Origin: JAXGPX01 sp040766745
Lineage (GTDB): Bacteria > Bacillota > Sulfobacillia > Fermentithermobacillales > Fermentithermobacillaceae
Length of the DNA: 64,000 nucleotides
Assembly: GCA_040766745.1 (NCBI GenBank)
Contig: JAXGPX010000008.1
Span: 23,320 to 87,319, forward strand
Direction: 5' to 3'
Position numbers and translations under genes: made by a program. Shown one piece after another: positions 1 through 7,599 of the stretch. The notes beneath the pieces are model-generated. The model was not told the origin of the DNA, did no database searches, and saw nothing but the letters and a program-made list of their open reading frames with translations. The number at the start of each line of letters is the position of its first letter. The stretch's first letter is position 1.

Positions 1-2
1 TT

Positions 3-350
3 ACAGGAGCCGTTGTACTGGTAGCCTTCGCGTTTGCCCAGGTTGGGATTGTCATGACCTACTACTCTGAAGATTTCACTGACCTTCTAATGAACATGTT
101 CAAATTCATGATAGTGCTTGTGGTTCCAACTATCCTCGAAATGGTCAATATTCTAAACGTTGGCTGGGTCAAAACTTTGCAGTACTTTAATCCTACCAAG
201 AACGCTCTTGTGCTGCTGCAGGCCTCAGTGGTTCCCATAGAAAAAAAGGACCTGGCCATTGCCGTTGTATTTATCATGCTTATGGCTGCTGGATTGTACG
301 CCATTTCCCGGAAACTTCTGGTTAAGTATGCTGCAAAGGGAGGCGCCTGA
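3..350 (+). CDS. ABC-2-type transporter permease, C-terminal part (5' end outside window)
   Basis: The reading frame is open from the first bases, so the gene begins upstream of the window. The visible 115 residues hold two or three hydrophobic segments and end in a basic tail (KLLVKYAAKGGA), as in the last part of an ABC-2-type membrane subunit. The next gene codes for a second, full-length permease on the same strand 135 bp later, so the two probably form one exporter with an ATPase upstream. The substrate cannot be told. An ATG at 54 lies inside the frame but has no ribosome site and would cut through a membrane segment, so it is not taken as the start. Confidence 0.7.
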   Translation, partial: TGAVVLVAFAFAQVGIVMTYYSEDFTDLLMNMFKFMIVLVVPTILEMVNILNVGWVKTLQYFNPTKNALVLLQASVVPIEKKDLAIAVVFIMLMAAGLYAISRKLLVKYAAKGGA

Positions 351-485
351 GGTGGTGTCTTCGAGTCCCGGCCTATTACGGCTCAAGATTCTCTACACTC
401 ACCGGCTGTGTTTGGCACAATGTGCGATTATTGTCGAATCTATGGCCTCATGGCCCCAAACCATGGGCATAAGGAGGTGTTCGAG

Positions 486-1217
486 TTGTCTTCCTTCTAT
501 CTGACCTACGCAGGTTACGAGATACGAAAGTGGCTGAGGGATCCATTTTCCAGGTTCATAATTACGTATCCTGTGGTACTAGCAGCCATTATCCGGTTTG
601 CCATTCCGTTTGCAGAAAAACAGGCAGGGCGCAGTTTTGCCCCCTTTTACCATGTGATCCTGGCCTCCCTTGCTTTGATAATACCCAGAATATCCGGTGC
701 CATAGTTGCGTTCTCAATTCTTGATGACCGTGATGATAACGTGCTGTTTGCAGTAAAGGTGGCTCCCTTGACCTTTGATTTCTTTATAGGCCTTAAGATG
801 TTCGTGGTGTTTGTGTTCAGTTTTCTCGGGGCAATGTTTGCAGTGTGGTTTGCCGGCCTGGCATCTGTATCGCTGCCTGTTTTGATTGAAATATCATTCC
901 TTTCGGCTTTCGGTGCCCCGCTTATAGCCCTTTTGATTAACTGTTTTGCAAGCAACAAAGTTGAAGGCTTTGCAGGAATCAAGGGTTTTAATGGCCTGGT
1001 GGTTGTTCCGATTGTGTCGTTGTTCTTCTTTGACAAGAAGGAATTTCTGTTTGCCTTCGAACCAGGGTTCTGGCCTGGCAAGGCTTTCAGTGCGGCCCTT
1101 ATAAACCCGGACATCTTCCAACTGAGCTATTCCCAATACTACCTCATAGGGTTGGTTTATGCCGTGACTCTGAATGTTGTTGTGTATCAGGCTTTCAAGA
1201 GGAAGATTGACAGTTAG
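486..1217 (+). CDS. ABC-2-type transporter permease subunit
   Basis: About 243 residues with six hydrophobic segments and a short amphipathic N-terminal stretch (YEIRKWLRDPFSRFIITYP), the typical start of an ABC-2 exporter permease. It sits directly behind another permease fragment. I chose the TTG at 486 because AAGGAGGTG lies at 471-479, six bases upstream. The open frame extends back to 408, but that part (CDYCRIYGLMAPNHGHK) looks like translated leader. Family members pair with an ATPase and export drugs, lipids or peptides. The cargo here is unknown, and no ATPase is visible because the window starts too late. Confidence 0.75.
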   Translation: MSSFYLTYAGYEIRKWLRDPFSRFIITYPVVLAAIIRFAIPFAEKQAGRSFAPFYHVILASLALIIPRISGAIVAFSILDDRDDNVLFAVKVAPLTFDFFIGLKMFVVFVFSFLGAMFAVWFAGLASVSLPVLIEISFLSAFGAPLIALLINCFASNKVEGFAGIKGFNGLVVVPIVSLFFFDKKEFLFAFEPGFWPGKAFSAALINPDIFQLSYSQYYLIGLVYAVTLNVVVYQAFKRKIDS

Positions 1218-1364
1218 GAGTGGCAAAGGTTTGCGTCCCGGCCAGGGTAACAGTCAAAACTAAGGGCTACCCAATGGCCAGGACGCTATTACATTTGGTG
1301 GGTGCGTGGAATTCAGAAACGGCTGATACGGTCTTTACCATGTCAGCTCGGTAAAACCGATCTA

Positions 1365-2249
1365 CTAATTCTCTTCAATATCCCACAAGTAAGTCCCGGA
1401 GCATATCTCAGTTGCCGGGCCTGTTTGCCATATATGGCCATCGTCTTTCCACTCTACTAGAAGCTGGCCTCCGGTCAGGTTTACAGTGACAGGGCCATCT
1501 CGCCTTACTTTCTTGTGAATCATGGAAGCTACTGCTGAAGCCGAAGAGCCTGTACCTGAACCGAGAGTTACGCCGGAACCTCGTTCCCAGATACGCATGT
1601 CTATCGACCCATTGGATCTTACAGCCACGAAATTGATATTGGCCCTTCTTGGAAAGTAAGGGTGGTGCTCCAGTTTCGGGCCAATTGATTCAAGGTCAAC
1701 CTTCCACACGTCGTCAACAAAGAACACACAGTGGGGTACCCCCACCTTTATGGGAGTGGCGTAATACACAACTCCATCAATTTCTATCGGGTCGTTGATA
1801 ACAGGCACGTTCCCGTCCAGTCGAGAAACAGGGATTGCGCTCCGGTCGAATATAGGTTTACCGATATTCATGGTTATGCTCTCTACGACGCCGTTTTTAG
1901 CATCAAGATAGGCAACCATAATCCCGGCCTTGGTTTCGACTTTGATCTCGGTTTTGGATGTCAACCTATGGTCGTAGACGTATCTAGCTAAGCATCTCAA
2001 GCCGTTGCCACACATTTCTCCTTCCAGGCCATCAGAGTTGAACATGCGCATGCGAAAATCTGCAACATCAGAAGGTTCGATGAGGATGAGCCCGTCTGAC
2101 CCGACTCCGAAATGCCGGTTTGAAATGCTGTGGCTCAATTTCGCCCAGTCATGCTCTTCTTTGTACTCGAATTTGTCAATATACAGGTAGTCGTTGCCAA
2201 CGCCCTGCATTTTGGTGAAAGGAATCTCGAGCCTTGTCAATTTACGCAC
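1365..2249 (-). CDS. DapF-like amino-acid epimerase, second catalytic Cys replaced by Ser
   Basis: 294 residues with the diaminopimelate epimerase fold: N-terminal KMQGVGNDY, first active-site loop MCGNGLRC (Cys near residue 79), and second loop WERGSGVTLGSGTGSSAS. In DapF the second loop normally reads ERGxGETLACGTG and supplies the second of two catalytic cysteines. Here that Cys is Ser and the Glu of GET is Val. Known relatives of the wider racemase superfamily that lose this Cys (trans-3-hydroxyproline dehydratases, Cys to Thr) change reaction. The gene lies 67 bp downstream of a D-aminoacylase on the same strand and is last in its operon, so a catabolic amino-acid epimerase or dehydratase is more likely than lysine or peptidoglycan synthesis. 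Ordinary DapF activity is not excluded. Confidence 0.85.
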   Translation of the reverse strand: MRKLTRLEIPFTKMQGVGNDYLYIDKFEYKEEHDWAKLSHSISNRHFGVGSDGLILIEPSDVADFRMRMFNSDGLEGEMCGNGLRCLARYVYDHRLTSKTEIKVETKAGIMVAYLDAKNGVVESITMNIGKPIFDRSAIPVSRLDGNVPVINDPIEIDGVVYYATPIKVGVPHCVFFVDDVWKVDLESIGPKLEHHPYFPRRANINFVAVRSNGSIDMRIWERGSGVTLGSGTGSSASAVASMIHKKVRRDGPVTVNLTGGQLLVEWKDDGHIWQTGPATEICSGTYLWDIEEN

Positions 2250-2316
2250 AGAATAACAACCCCGATCTATAGCCTAGGCCAGCAAATGATTGCCGACCTA
2301 GGCCTAGTAGCTATAC

Positions 2317-3906
2317 TCAGGCTTTTCTCAATACTCTCCCGGCCCTGATTCCGGTGAGTTTCTCTTCCCAAATCGCGGGTAAGCCATTAACAAAGACCCC
2401 GAAGACTCCGGCTGGAAACTGCCAGGGATTTTGATAGGTACTCCTGTCAGCAATGGTCTCTGGATCGAAAATCACAATATCGGCAACCAGACCTTCTTGC
2501 AAAAGGCCCCTATCATGGATTCGCATTTTTGAAGCTGGCAATGATGTTATCTTTCTGATTGCCTCCTCCATTGCCAGAACGCCTCGCTCCCTCACATAAT
2601 GCCCTAGCACTCTTGGGTATGTCCCAATGCCTCTAGGATGGGTGTTCCCTTCGGATTCTACTGTAAGGTTGCCATCTGTCACAAAGCAGATCCGAGGATG
2701 TTTCACTGCTGCTATGAGATCGCTCTCGTTCATCGAGTGCCTGATTATTGTGACTTGCATGACACTGCTTACCAAAATATCAAGGGCTTCTTCCTGAGGC
2801 GGTTTGCCAGATTTGAGGGCAATCTCGTGAACGCTAAGTCCTTCCATCCATTTATCCTTGGGATTGTCCACAGAGATTAGTACAATTTTGTCCCAACCGC
2901 CCTGTTTTTCAGTGCGAATGTGGGATTCTGCGGCTATTTTGGCACGGACATCACTGTCGTTTCGGAGTAAACTTACCGCCGCAGCCTTGCCTTCTTCTAG
3001 CACCCAGTTAGGTAGAACAATGGCAAGTTCAGTGTTTGATGCTAGGTACGGGTATACGTCTGCAGAGATATCCATACCTTTGGACAGGGCTTTATCCAGA
3101 ATCTCCAGAACCTTTGGGAGTTTGCCCCAGTTTTCTTCTCCTACAGCTTTCAAGTGGGAGATTTCAAACCGTACGCCACTCTTTTCTGAAACTTCGATTG
3201 CCTCTTCAACAGATTCCATGAGTTCAGGGCCCTCATTCCGCATATGCATCGAGTGAATGCCGTCTCGCTCTGTTACTGCCCTAGAAACCGTGACCAGTTC
3301 GTCAACGTCGGCAAATCTACCCGGTACATATTCAAGCCCGCTTGAAACGCCAAATGCACCTGCCAGCATATGCCTGCGGGAAATTTCGATCACCTTTTCC
3401 TTCTCTTGAGGAGTGAGGGGTCTGCCAGAGTTTCCCAATAACTCTGTTCTTACATCGCCATGGCCAAACAACATGCCAAGGTTTACTGCAGGCTTAGTTT
3501 TGTCAACTGCACGTAAGAATCCTTCGAAATCCTCCCAACGGATCCCGATTGATTGGTATTTCTCCCGGTTCTTCTCGGTCCAAAAGGAAGTCCCCCCTGC
3601 ACTTCCTCCGCAATTTCCTCCGATAGAGGTGGTAATCCCCTGCCGTATGATGCATTCAGCTTCAGGATGCAAGAGAATGCCTCCGTCAGAGTGGCTGTGA
3701 ATGTCTATGAAACCAGGCGAAGCAGCAAGCCCGCTGCAGTCGTATTTGAGAGCTTCGCTGGGAATGGCTGAGGTATCCACCGGGCCTACTGCGGCAATTT
3801 TGTCGTCACATATTAAAATGTCACCTGAGATAGGGTGAGCACCTGTACCATCATAGATAGTTAAGTTTTGTAAATAGAAGCATTGTGTGTTCTTTAGCTC
3901 TTTCAT
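2317..3906 (-). CDS. N-acyl-D-amino-acid deacylase (D-aminoacylase family)
   Basis: 529 residues, the normal length for the Amidohydro_3 D-aminoacylase/dihydroorotase-like family. Visible motifs are the metal-binding IDIHSHSD near residue 68, the GNCGGSAGG loop whose Cys is a zinc ligand in characterised D-aminoacylases, SSGLEYVPG, HMRNEG and SHLKAVG, and the C-terminal TDG, HPRGIGTYPRVL segment. It hydrolyses N-acyl-D-amino acids to D-amino acid plus fatty or acetic acid in the cytoplasm. It is followed by the DapF-like gene and preceded by four membrane-protein genes 50 bp upstream, all on one strand. This suggests uptake or sensing of acyl-amino acids or D-amino acids. Exact acyl and side-chain preference cannot be read from sequence. 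Confidence 0.88.
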   Translation of the reverse strand: MKELKNTQCFYLQNLTIYDGTGAHPISGDILICDDKIAAVGPVDTSAIPSEALKYDCSGLAASPGFIDIHSHSDGGILLHPEAECIIRQGITTSIGGNCGGSAGGTSFWTEKNREKYQSIGIRWEDFEGFLRAVDKTKPAVNLGMLFGHGDVRTELLGNSGRPLTPQEKEKVIEISRRHMLAGAFGVSSGLEYVPGRFADVDELVTVSRAVTERDGIHSMHMRNEGPELMESVEEAIEVSEKSGVRFEISHLKAVGEENWGKLPKVLEILDKALSKGMDISADVYPYLASNTELAIVLPNWVLEEGKAAAVSLLRNDSDVRAKIAAESHIRTEKQGGWDKIVLISVDNPKDKWMEGLSVHEIALKSGKPPQEEALDILVSSVMQVTIIRHSMNESDLIAAVKHPRICFVTDGNLTVESEGNTHPRGIGTYPRVLGHYVRERGVLAMEEAIRKITSLPASKMRIHDRGLLQEGLVADIVIFDPETIADRSTYQNPWQFPAGVFGVFVNGLPAIWEEKLTGIRAGRVLRKA

Positions 3907-3956
3907 TGTCAGTAATCGCCCCTTTTAACAACCCGGATCCTAGACTGCCTGTTGGG

Positions 3957-4556
3957 CTACTTGATAATCCCAAGCCAGGTTCCAAATATGTTTTGGAGGA
4001 ATCCAAGGTATATTGCTGTGTTAGCGGCAACTGATGTTGCAAACGAAATTCCGAAAGTAACCATCATGAGATATACGCCGATCTTCCCAAGAAACTGAGT
4101 GTTTTTCTTTGGTTTCACGGTGAATAGGAAGTAGTATGTCACACAAAATGTTCCGAGGACCACAATTATATTGTTTATCGAGTTCAGGGGCATCAGCGTA
4201 GCTGCTACCTGTGGGAAAAGCTGTCCGCCGATAGTACTGCGAAGAATTATCCCGGCTCCTAAGCCGATGGGAAACGCCAGTGAAATTCGGCTGAGATATT
4301 CGAATTTCGGTATGAACTTTGTGTAGAGAAGAACGACCAGCACCAAAGGGATAATAAGTGATATCTTCTTCTGCTTGAACAATGGGTAAAACAAGGAGTT
4401 GCGCAAACTCCTAAACGCAATCGCCAGGCCATGACCTGCTCCGATACCGAGGAAGATATTCTGGGACATCCTGTAAGCTAGCGAGTCTTTCCACAAGAAT
4501 GAGAAAATGCATAGGCTCAGAATTGATGAGATCCATACCCAAATATCGGTGCTCAT
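3957..4556 (-). CDS. Uncharacterised polytopic membrane protein, module gene D
   Basis: 199 residues with about six membrane segments and a conserved start (FSFLWKDSLAYR). The stretch YYFLFTVK around residue 140 and the C-terminal GTWLGIIK recur in a second protein encoded at 63152-63775 (YYFLFTVK, GDWLGLLK), so the two are paralogues. The start ATG overlaps the stop of gene C (TAATG), implying translational coupling. It is the fourth gene of a minus-strand operon that continues into the D-aminoacylase. I do not recognise a characterised family. It looks like the membrane-embedded partner of proteins A and C, which carry soluble domains. Confidence 0.75.
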   Translation of the reverse strand: MSTDIWVWISSILSLCIFSFLWKDSLAYRMSQNIFLGIGAGHGLAIAFRSLRNSLFYPLFKQKKISLIIPLVLVVLLYTKFIPKFEYLSRISLAFPIGLGAGIILRSTIGGQLFPQVAATLMPLNSINNIIVVLGTFCVTYYFLFTVKPKKNTQFLGKIGVYLMMVTFGISFATSVAANTAIYLGFLQNIFGTWLGIIK

Positions 4557-5404
4557 TATTGTTCACCTCCGGCATTTTTCGGATTTTGTTTGGACCGGGA
4601 TTGTCCCAAGTAGCCAATGTTAGCAACGATTAGGAGGACCAGGAAGTAAAGTGCAGCGAAAGATTGAGCGCCCATTCCCGCAGTCCCTCTTCCTACTGCC
4701 CCCAGAAGTTTCTCATATTCGGCTGCGCCTCTTATGCCGGCTACGAGTCCGGAAAGCTGGTCCGAGCTAATGTATGGCAAGGCCGATAAAGCCATGTCCT
4801 GGCCTAGTATAGTGGCTACATTGACTCCGTAGTTCGTATGGGCTTGTCTTATCCATCCTACAGGCCCCAGGCCGCCTGATGAGTCGTTGATTACAAGCGC
4901 AAAATCAGCAGCGCTTTTCAGGTCTCTCATTGCGGGCAAGGAACCTAAGTCTGTTCCATAATAATCCCTGGGGAAGGTTTTATGGACATCCTGACACAGA
5001 GCAGCAATAGCACTTTCTCCACCTGGCAAGAAACCGAGGTTTACAATGTCTGTGCCGTACTGCTTGTCACCTGCATCGATTGTGTCTAGCAGTTTCTGTA
5101 CAAACATTGGGCCATCGGCAGTAGTTGCGACCAAGGCAATCCTAACATCTGGTTTACTGACAATATGTTTATAAACTGCTTCGAGGCCGGGATAAAGCTC
5201 GGCGGACATGTCAGCAGCGAATTCCACCGAAAGAAGGACAGCGTCTCCAGGTTTCAGAGCATCAATTGTATCATAGATTCCTTCTGTGGTAGATGTGACG
5301 TTAACCGGCAATGGGATAGGGAATACCAACGGAAACAGTGTAACCAGAAGAAAGCCGGCGTAAAGCCATGAACGATCTATGTTGCGAAGTTTATCGAAAT
5401 TCAT
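4556..5404 (-). CDS. Uncharacterised membrane-anchored protein, module gene C
   Basis: 282 residues: N-terminal membrane anchor (WLYAGFLLVTLFPLVFPI, about residues 14-33), a roughly 200-residue soluble domain, and a C-terminal membrane segment near residues 248-266 followed by a polar tail. The soluble part has an alternating alpha/beta look (GDAVLLSVEF, VRIALVATT, FALVINDSSGG, VNVATILGQ). The plan and several stretches resemble gene A, so A and C may share a fold. A partial paralogue with matching C-terminus (GAAQYEYLL, LGNIGYYVS) is encoded at 63776-64000. The gene sits 12 bp after gene B and overlaps gene D. Function unknown; a solute-binding or scaffold role in a membrane complex is inference. 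Confidence 0.75.
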   Translation of the reverse strand: MNFDKLRNIDRSWLYAGFLLVTLFPLVFPIPLPVNVTSTTEGIYDTIDALKPGDAVLLSVEFAADMSAELYPGLEAVYKHIVSKPDVRIALVATTADGPMFVQKLLDTIDAGDKQYGTDIVNLGFLPGGESAIAALCQDVHKTFPRDYYGTDLGSLPAMRDLKSAADFALVINDSSGGLGPVGWIRQAHTNYGVNVATILGQDMALSALPYISSDQLSGLVAGIRGAAEYEKLLGAVGRGTAGMGAQSFAALYFLVLLIVANIGYLGQSRSKQNPKNAGGEQ

Positions 5405-5416
5405 AACTGCCCCTCC

Positions 5417-6031
5417 TTATAAACCGACATTGCTTCGTTCGTATCCCAAGATAGTCCTCAAAGCAGTTGCAAATGAACCCAGAGCGGCACCAAGCAGTAT
5501 TCCACGTTGGCCTGCTACGTTCGGTACTTGCTGAAGCCAATCCAAAATTACAGGGGCAGAGGGGAATATCTGCTCTCCGATTGATACCACTGTGACAAGT
5601 GTTATCAACGATATACCTAACATCACAGTCGCCTCTCCCCGTTTAGCCACAAAACTCCTGTATGCAGCGCTGAGCATATAGAAGATCTTCATGCTGAAAA
5701 TCGTCGTTGCCATCGGAATATACATGTTAGTATACATTGTTTGGTAAAATGGGAGTTCGGTGCCCTTGATAATACCCAAAGAGCCGAAAACAGCAAGGGC
5801 CACAAAAAGAAGGCTTGTTGAAACCCGATCCGCCTTTCGGTTTCTGACGGCACGAACATTAACGACAACAATGTTTACTATACCCAGAACTATGGCAGCT
5901 GCTCCCAGAATAACCCCCCAATTCTTGAATTCAGAAGCGAGGCTGGACAGAAATGGAGCATCCACAAAATATTCAGCTATCAAGACTAGTCCGATTATGG
6001 TTACTATGAATGACGGAATTTTGTTTCTCAT
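5417..6031 (-). CDS. Uncharacterised polytopic membrane protein, module gene B
   Basis: 204 residues with five or six hydrophobic segments (about 7-23, 38-58, 72-88, 103-123, 134-152 and 175-192) and a basic loop VRNRKADR between the second and third. Nothing outside the membrane segments suggests an enzyme. It lies between genes A (18 bp gap) and C (12 bp gap) in a tight minus-strand operon, with a GGAGG-like site just upstream of the ATG. The strict order A-B-C-D suggests that the four products form one complex. I do not recognise the family. The corresponding gene of the second copy, if present, would lie beyond the right edge of the window. Confidence 0.72.
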   Translation of the reverse strand: MRNKIPSFIVTIIGLVLIAEYFVDAPFLSSLASEFKNWGVILGAAAIVLGIVNIVVVNVRAVRNRKADRVSTSLLFVALAVFGSLGIIKGTELPFYQTMYTNMYIPMATTIFSMKIFYMLSAAYRSFVAKRGEATVMLGISLITLVTVVSIGEQIFPSAPVILDWLQQVPNVAGQRGILLGAALGSFATALRTILGYERSNVGL

Positions 6032-6049
6032 GCTTGTTCCCTCCTGTCC

Positions 6050-6841
6050 TTAGTTGCCGTAAGTTCTTATGAACTGACCAATTGCATCAATTCCGGCAGT
6101 TTCCAAGATAGACCCTACTGCGATTACAACCAGGAACGCTATTTTTGCCCAGTCGATGGCCTTTATGCTGTTCAACCGTATGGCATCTTGGCCGATGTAG
6201 GCACCGGCAGCATACATCTCCTCGCCTAAGAGTGAGTAGTCACATGCAGCCACGAAGAAAGGTAGCTGGTACATCCGAGCAGTTCCGGCTATCTGAATTG
6301 ACCCTACCTGGAAAGCTGCTTCAGCAAGCATCAAAGATTCCATGTAGAAAGGGCCAATAAGGATGTTTGAAGCTACTTGATTCTGCTGAATAAGTCCCAT
6401 TGCGTTTGCTGTGTAGGCCATTTGGTCGTCTGACAAGAACCTTACAAAGTCAGGAGAGTAGACGTCAGCTTTGCCTTCTTCTATATAAGACTGCCTTATC
6501 ACTTCCTGACAAATCGGTACAGTTACTGACTTCCATAGGGTAACAATGAGCTCTACATCATACCTTGCCGTAAGTCTTGCAATATGTGCAAGAATCTGAA
6601 GGCCTGCGATTGTCTGGGAAGCGTATTCTGAGTCGAGTTCTCCAGATCCTGGCGCAAAGTGTACAGGCCTTCCCATTTCGGCAGCTCTTCCTACCGCCTC
6701 GTCGAGGGCGCCGATTGCTGCAATGGGTCTGACGTATGGTAGGTATCCTTTCTTACCCTTGTTGATAAGGTATATAGTAACTGATACTAAAACGAGGAAT
6801 ACGGCCAGCGTTAACGAAGTCTGTACTTTGAACAATGTCAT
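6050..6841 (-). CDS. Uncharacterised membrane-anchored protein, module gene A (DUF6754-like)
   Basis: 263 residues: one N-terminal membrane segment (about 8-25), a central soluble domain beginning ALDEAVGRAAEMGRPVHFAPG, and a C-terminal membrane segment (KIAFLVVIAVGSIL). The GRPVHFAPG region resembles proteins I remember being filed as DUF6754, a family without known function; that assignment is from memory and should be tested. It is the first gene of the operon A-B-C-D-deacylase-epimerase. Upstream lie a 200-base leader, a sigma-54 promoter candidate at 7051-7066 and the divergent liv operon. The soluble domain has parallels with gene C. A role in transport or signalling of amino-acid derivatives is a guess from context. 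Confidence 0.75.
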   Translation of the reverse strand: MTLFKVQTSLTLAVFLVLVSVTIYLINKGKKGYLPYVRPIAAIGALDEAVGRAAEMGRPVHFAPGSGELDSEYASQTIAGLQILAHIARLTARYDVELIVTLWKSVTVPICQEVIRQSYIEEGKADVYSPDFVRFLSDDQMAYTANAMGLIQQNQVASNILIGPFYMESLMLAEAAFQVGSIQIAGTARMYQLPFFVAACDYSLLGEEMYAAGAYIGQDAIRLNSIKAIDWAKIAFLVVIAVGSILETAGIDAIGQFIRTYGN

Positions 6842-7050
6842 TCCTCCTTCAAAATCGAGATCAGTGGAAACAGCACTAGATGAATGCTTAGATAAGTTGC
6901 CTATACTACGTCATTTGCCGTGTCTCGAATTGGAACAACATCAGTGAGGTACTTTAATGTGCCTTTTTCACCTCCCTGAGCCAAGATGGCCTACTGGACT
7001 CGGTAGCTACCCGTTTCATGTCGGGTATCCGCCTTCAGTAAAATAAAACA

Positions 7051-7066
7051 TGCAAATACCATGCCG
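7051..7066 (-). promoter_or_regulatory. Candidate sigma-54 promoter of the A-B-C-D operon
   Basis: Read on the minus strand the site is CGGCATGGTATTTGCA. The invariant GG and GC are exactly ten bases apart, and the TTGCA half is perfect; the consensus is TGGCAC-N5-TTGCA. It points at gene A, whose ATG is about 210 bases downstream. A sigma-54-dependent activator is encoded at 18834-20690 in this window, so the sigma factor is very likely present. One match of this quality could still be chance. Confidence 0.45.
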
Positions 7067-7124
7067 CCAGGAAGAAAATTGCCACTTACTGCAGCTCTAT
7101 GAATTCAGCGAATTATCGTGACAG

Positions 7125-7137
7125 TTCGGAGTCCGAA
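7125..7137. promoter_or_regulatory. Palindrome TTCGGA-G-TCCGAA, possible activator site
   Basis: A perfect 6+1+6 palindrome about 60 bases upstream of the sigma-54 candidate. A further TTCGGA half-site lies at 7173-7178. Enhancer sites of sigma-54 activators are usually dyads placed upstream of the promoter, so the position fits. It could equally serve the divergent liv operon or be chance. Confidence 0.25.
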
Positions 7138-7305
7138 AAAACGTACAAACTGCCATCTGATAGAGAGGGGTGTTCGGAATCGCGGATAAAGGCTCAGCCA
7201 ATAATAGTGAGTTCCTGAATGTAGGGCCAAGTTTGCATCCAACATGACAAAATCCCATCAAGTTGCCGTGAATTCTATTCTATCCATTGCATATAGCGAG
7301 CGTTT

Positions 7306-7334
7306 TTGGTAAGATTCGTTCTAATATCCATTAT
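7306..7334 (+). promoter_or_regulatory. Vegetative promoter for the riboswitch/liv transcript
   Basis: TTGGTA at 7306-7311 and CATTAT at 7329-7334 with a 17-base spacer would start transcription near 7341, just ahead of the ykkC-type aptamer. Hexamers match four of six positions each, so confidence is moderate. Confidence 0.4.
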
Positions 7335-7366
7335 TCAAAAGTGGTAGGGTTTTTGTCTAAGGAAGT

Positions 7367-7556
7367 GTACCTTAGGGTTCCGTTTCAGGGGTTGAGGCAA
7401 CAGAATGTGGTTAAGCTGTGATATGGCCATTCTTTAGGTTGGCCCCTCAGCACTGGCCGAAATAATTGCAATACCCGGGAAGTCTGGACCGAGCGGTACT
7501 GGCTTTGCAAAAGGCAAAGTACACCGTGGGTGAAAAATACCCGAGCGGCAAGTTCC
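7367..7556 (+). promoter_or_regulatory. ykkC-family riboswitch, probable ppGpp (subtype 2a) class
   Basis: The conserved pieces appear in the right order: CTTAGGGTTCCG at 7371-7382, CTGGACCGAGCGGTAC around 7484-7499, a CTTTGC/GCAAAG hairpin at 7503-7518, and CACCGTGGGTGAAAAATACC at 7522-7541 followed by CGAGCGG. These correspond to the ykkC core (AGGGTTCCG, GGTCCGAGAG, ACGG-GGG-AAAA-CCCGGGAG). A peripheral stem (AGGGG with CCCCT) lies between the first two blocks. The last conserved block is also the 5' arm of the downstream terminator, so ligand binding should prevent termination and switch the operon on. Subtype 2a, which senses ppGpp, is known upstream of branched-chain amino-acid synthesis and transport genes, matching livKHMGF here. 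Guanidine or PRPP subtypes are less likely from context. Confidence 0.75.
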
Positions 7557-7598
7557 TTGCACTGAATTAGTGCCGGATTGTCGCTCGGGTTTTGTTTT
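7539..7598 (+). terminator. Intrinsic terminator overlapping the riboswitch
   Basis: ACCCGAGCGGCAA (7539-7551) pairs with TTGTCGCTCGGGT (7578-7590) with one G-U pair, and an inner GCACT/AGTGC hairpin lengthens the rod. TTTGTTTT follows at 7591-7598. The 5' arm contains the final conserved CCCGAGCGG block of the aptamer, giving two mutually exclusive structures. Confidence 0.85.
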
Positions 7599-7599
7599 A

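Noticed and set aside
413..430. Sigma-54-like TGGCAC...TGC upstream of the second permease gene
   Set aside because: The GG to GC spacing is two bases short, and the site lies between co-directional operon genes.
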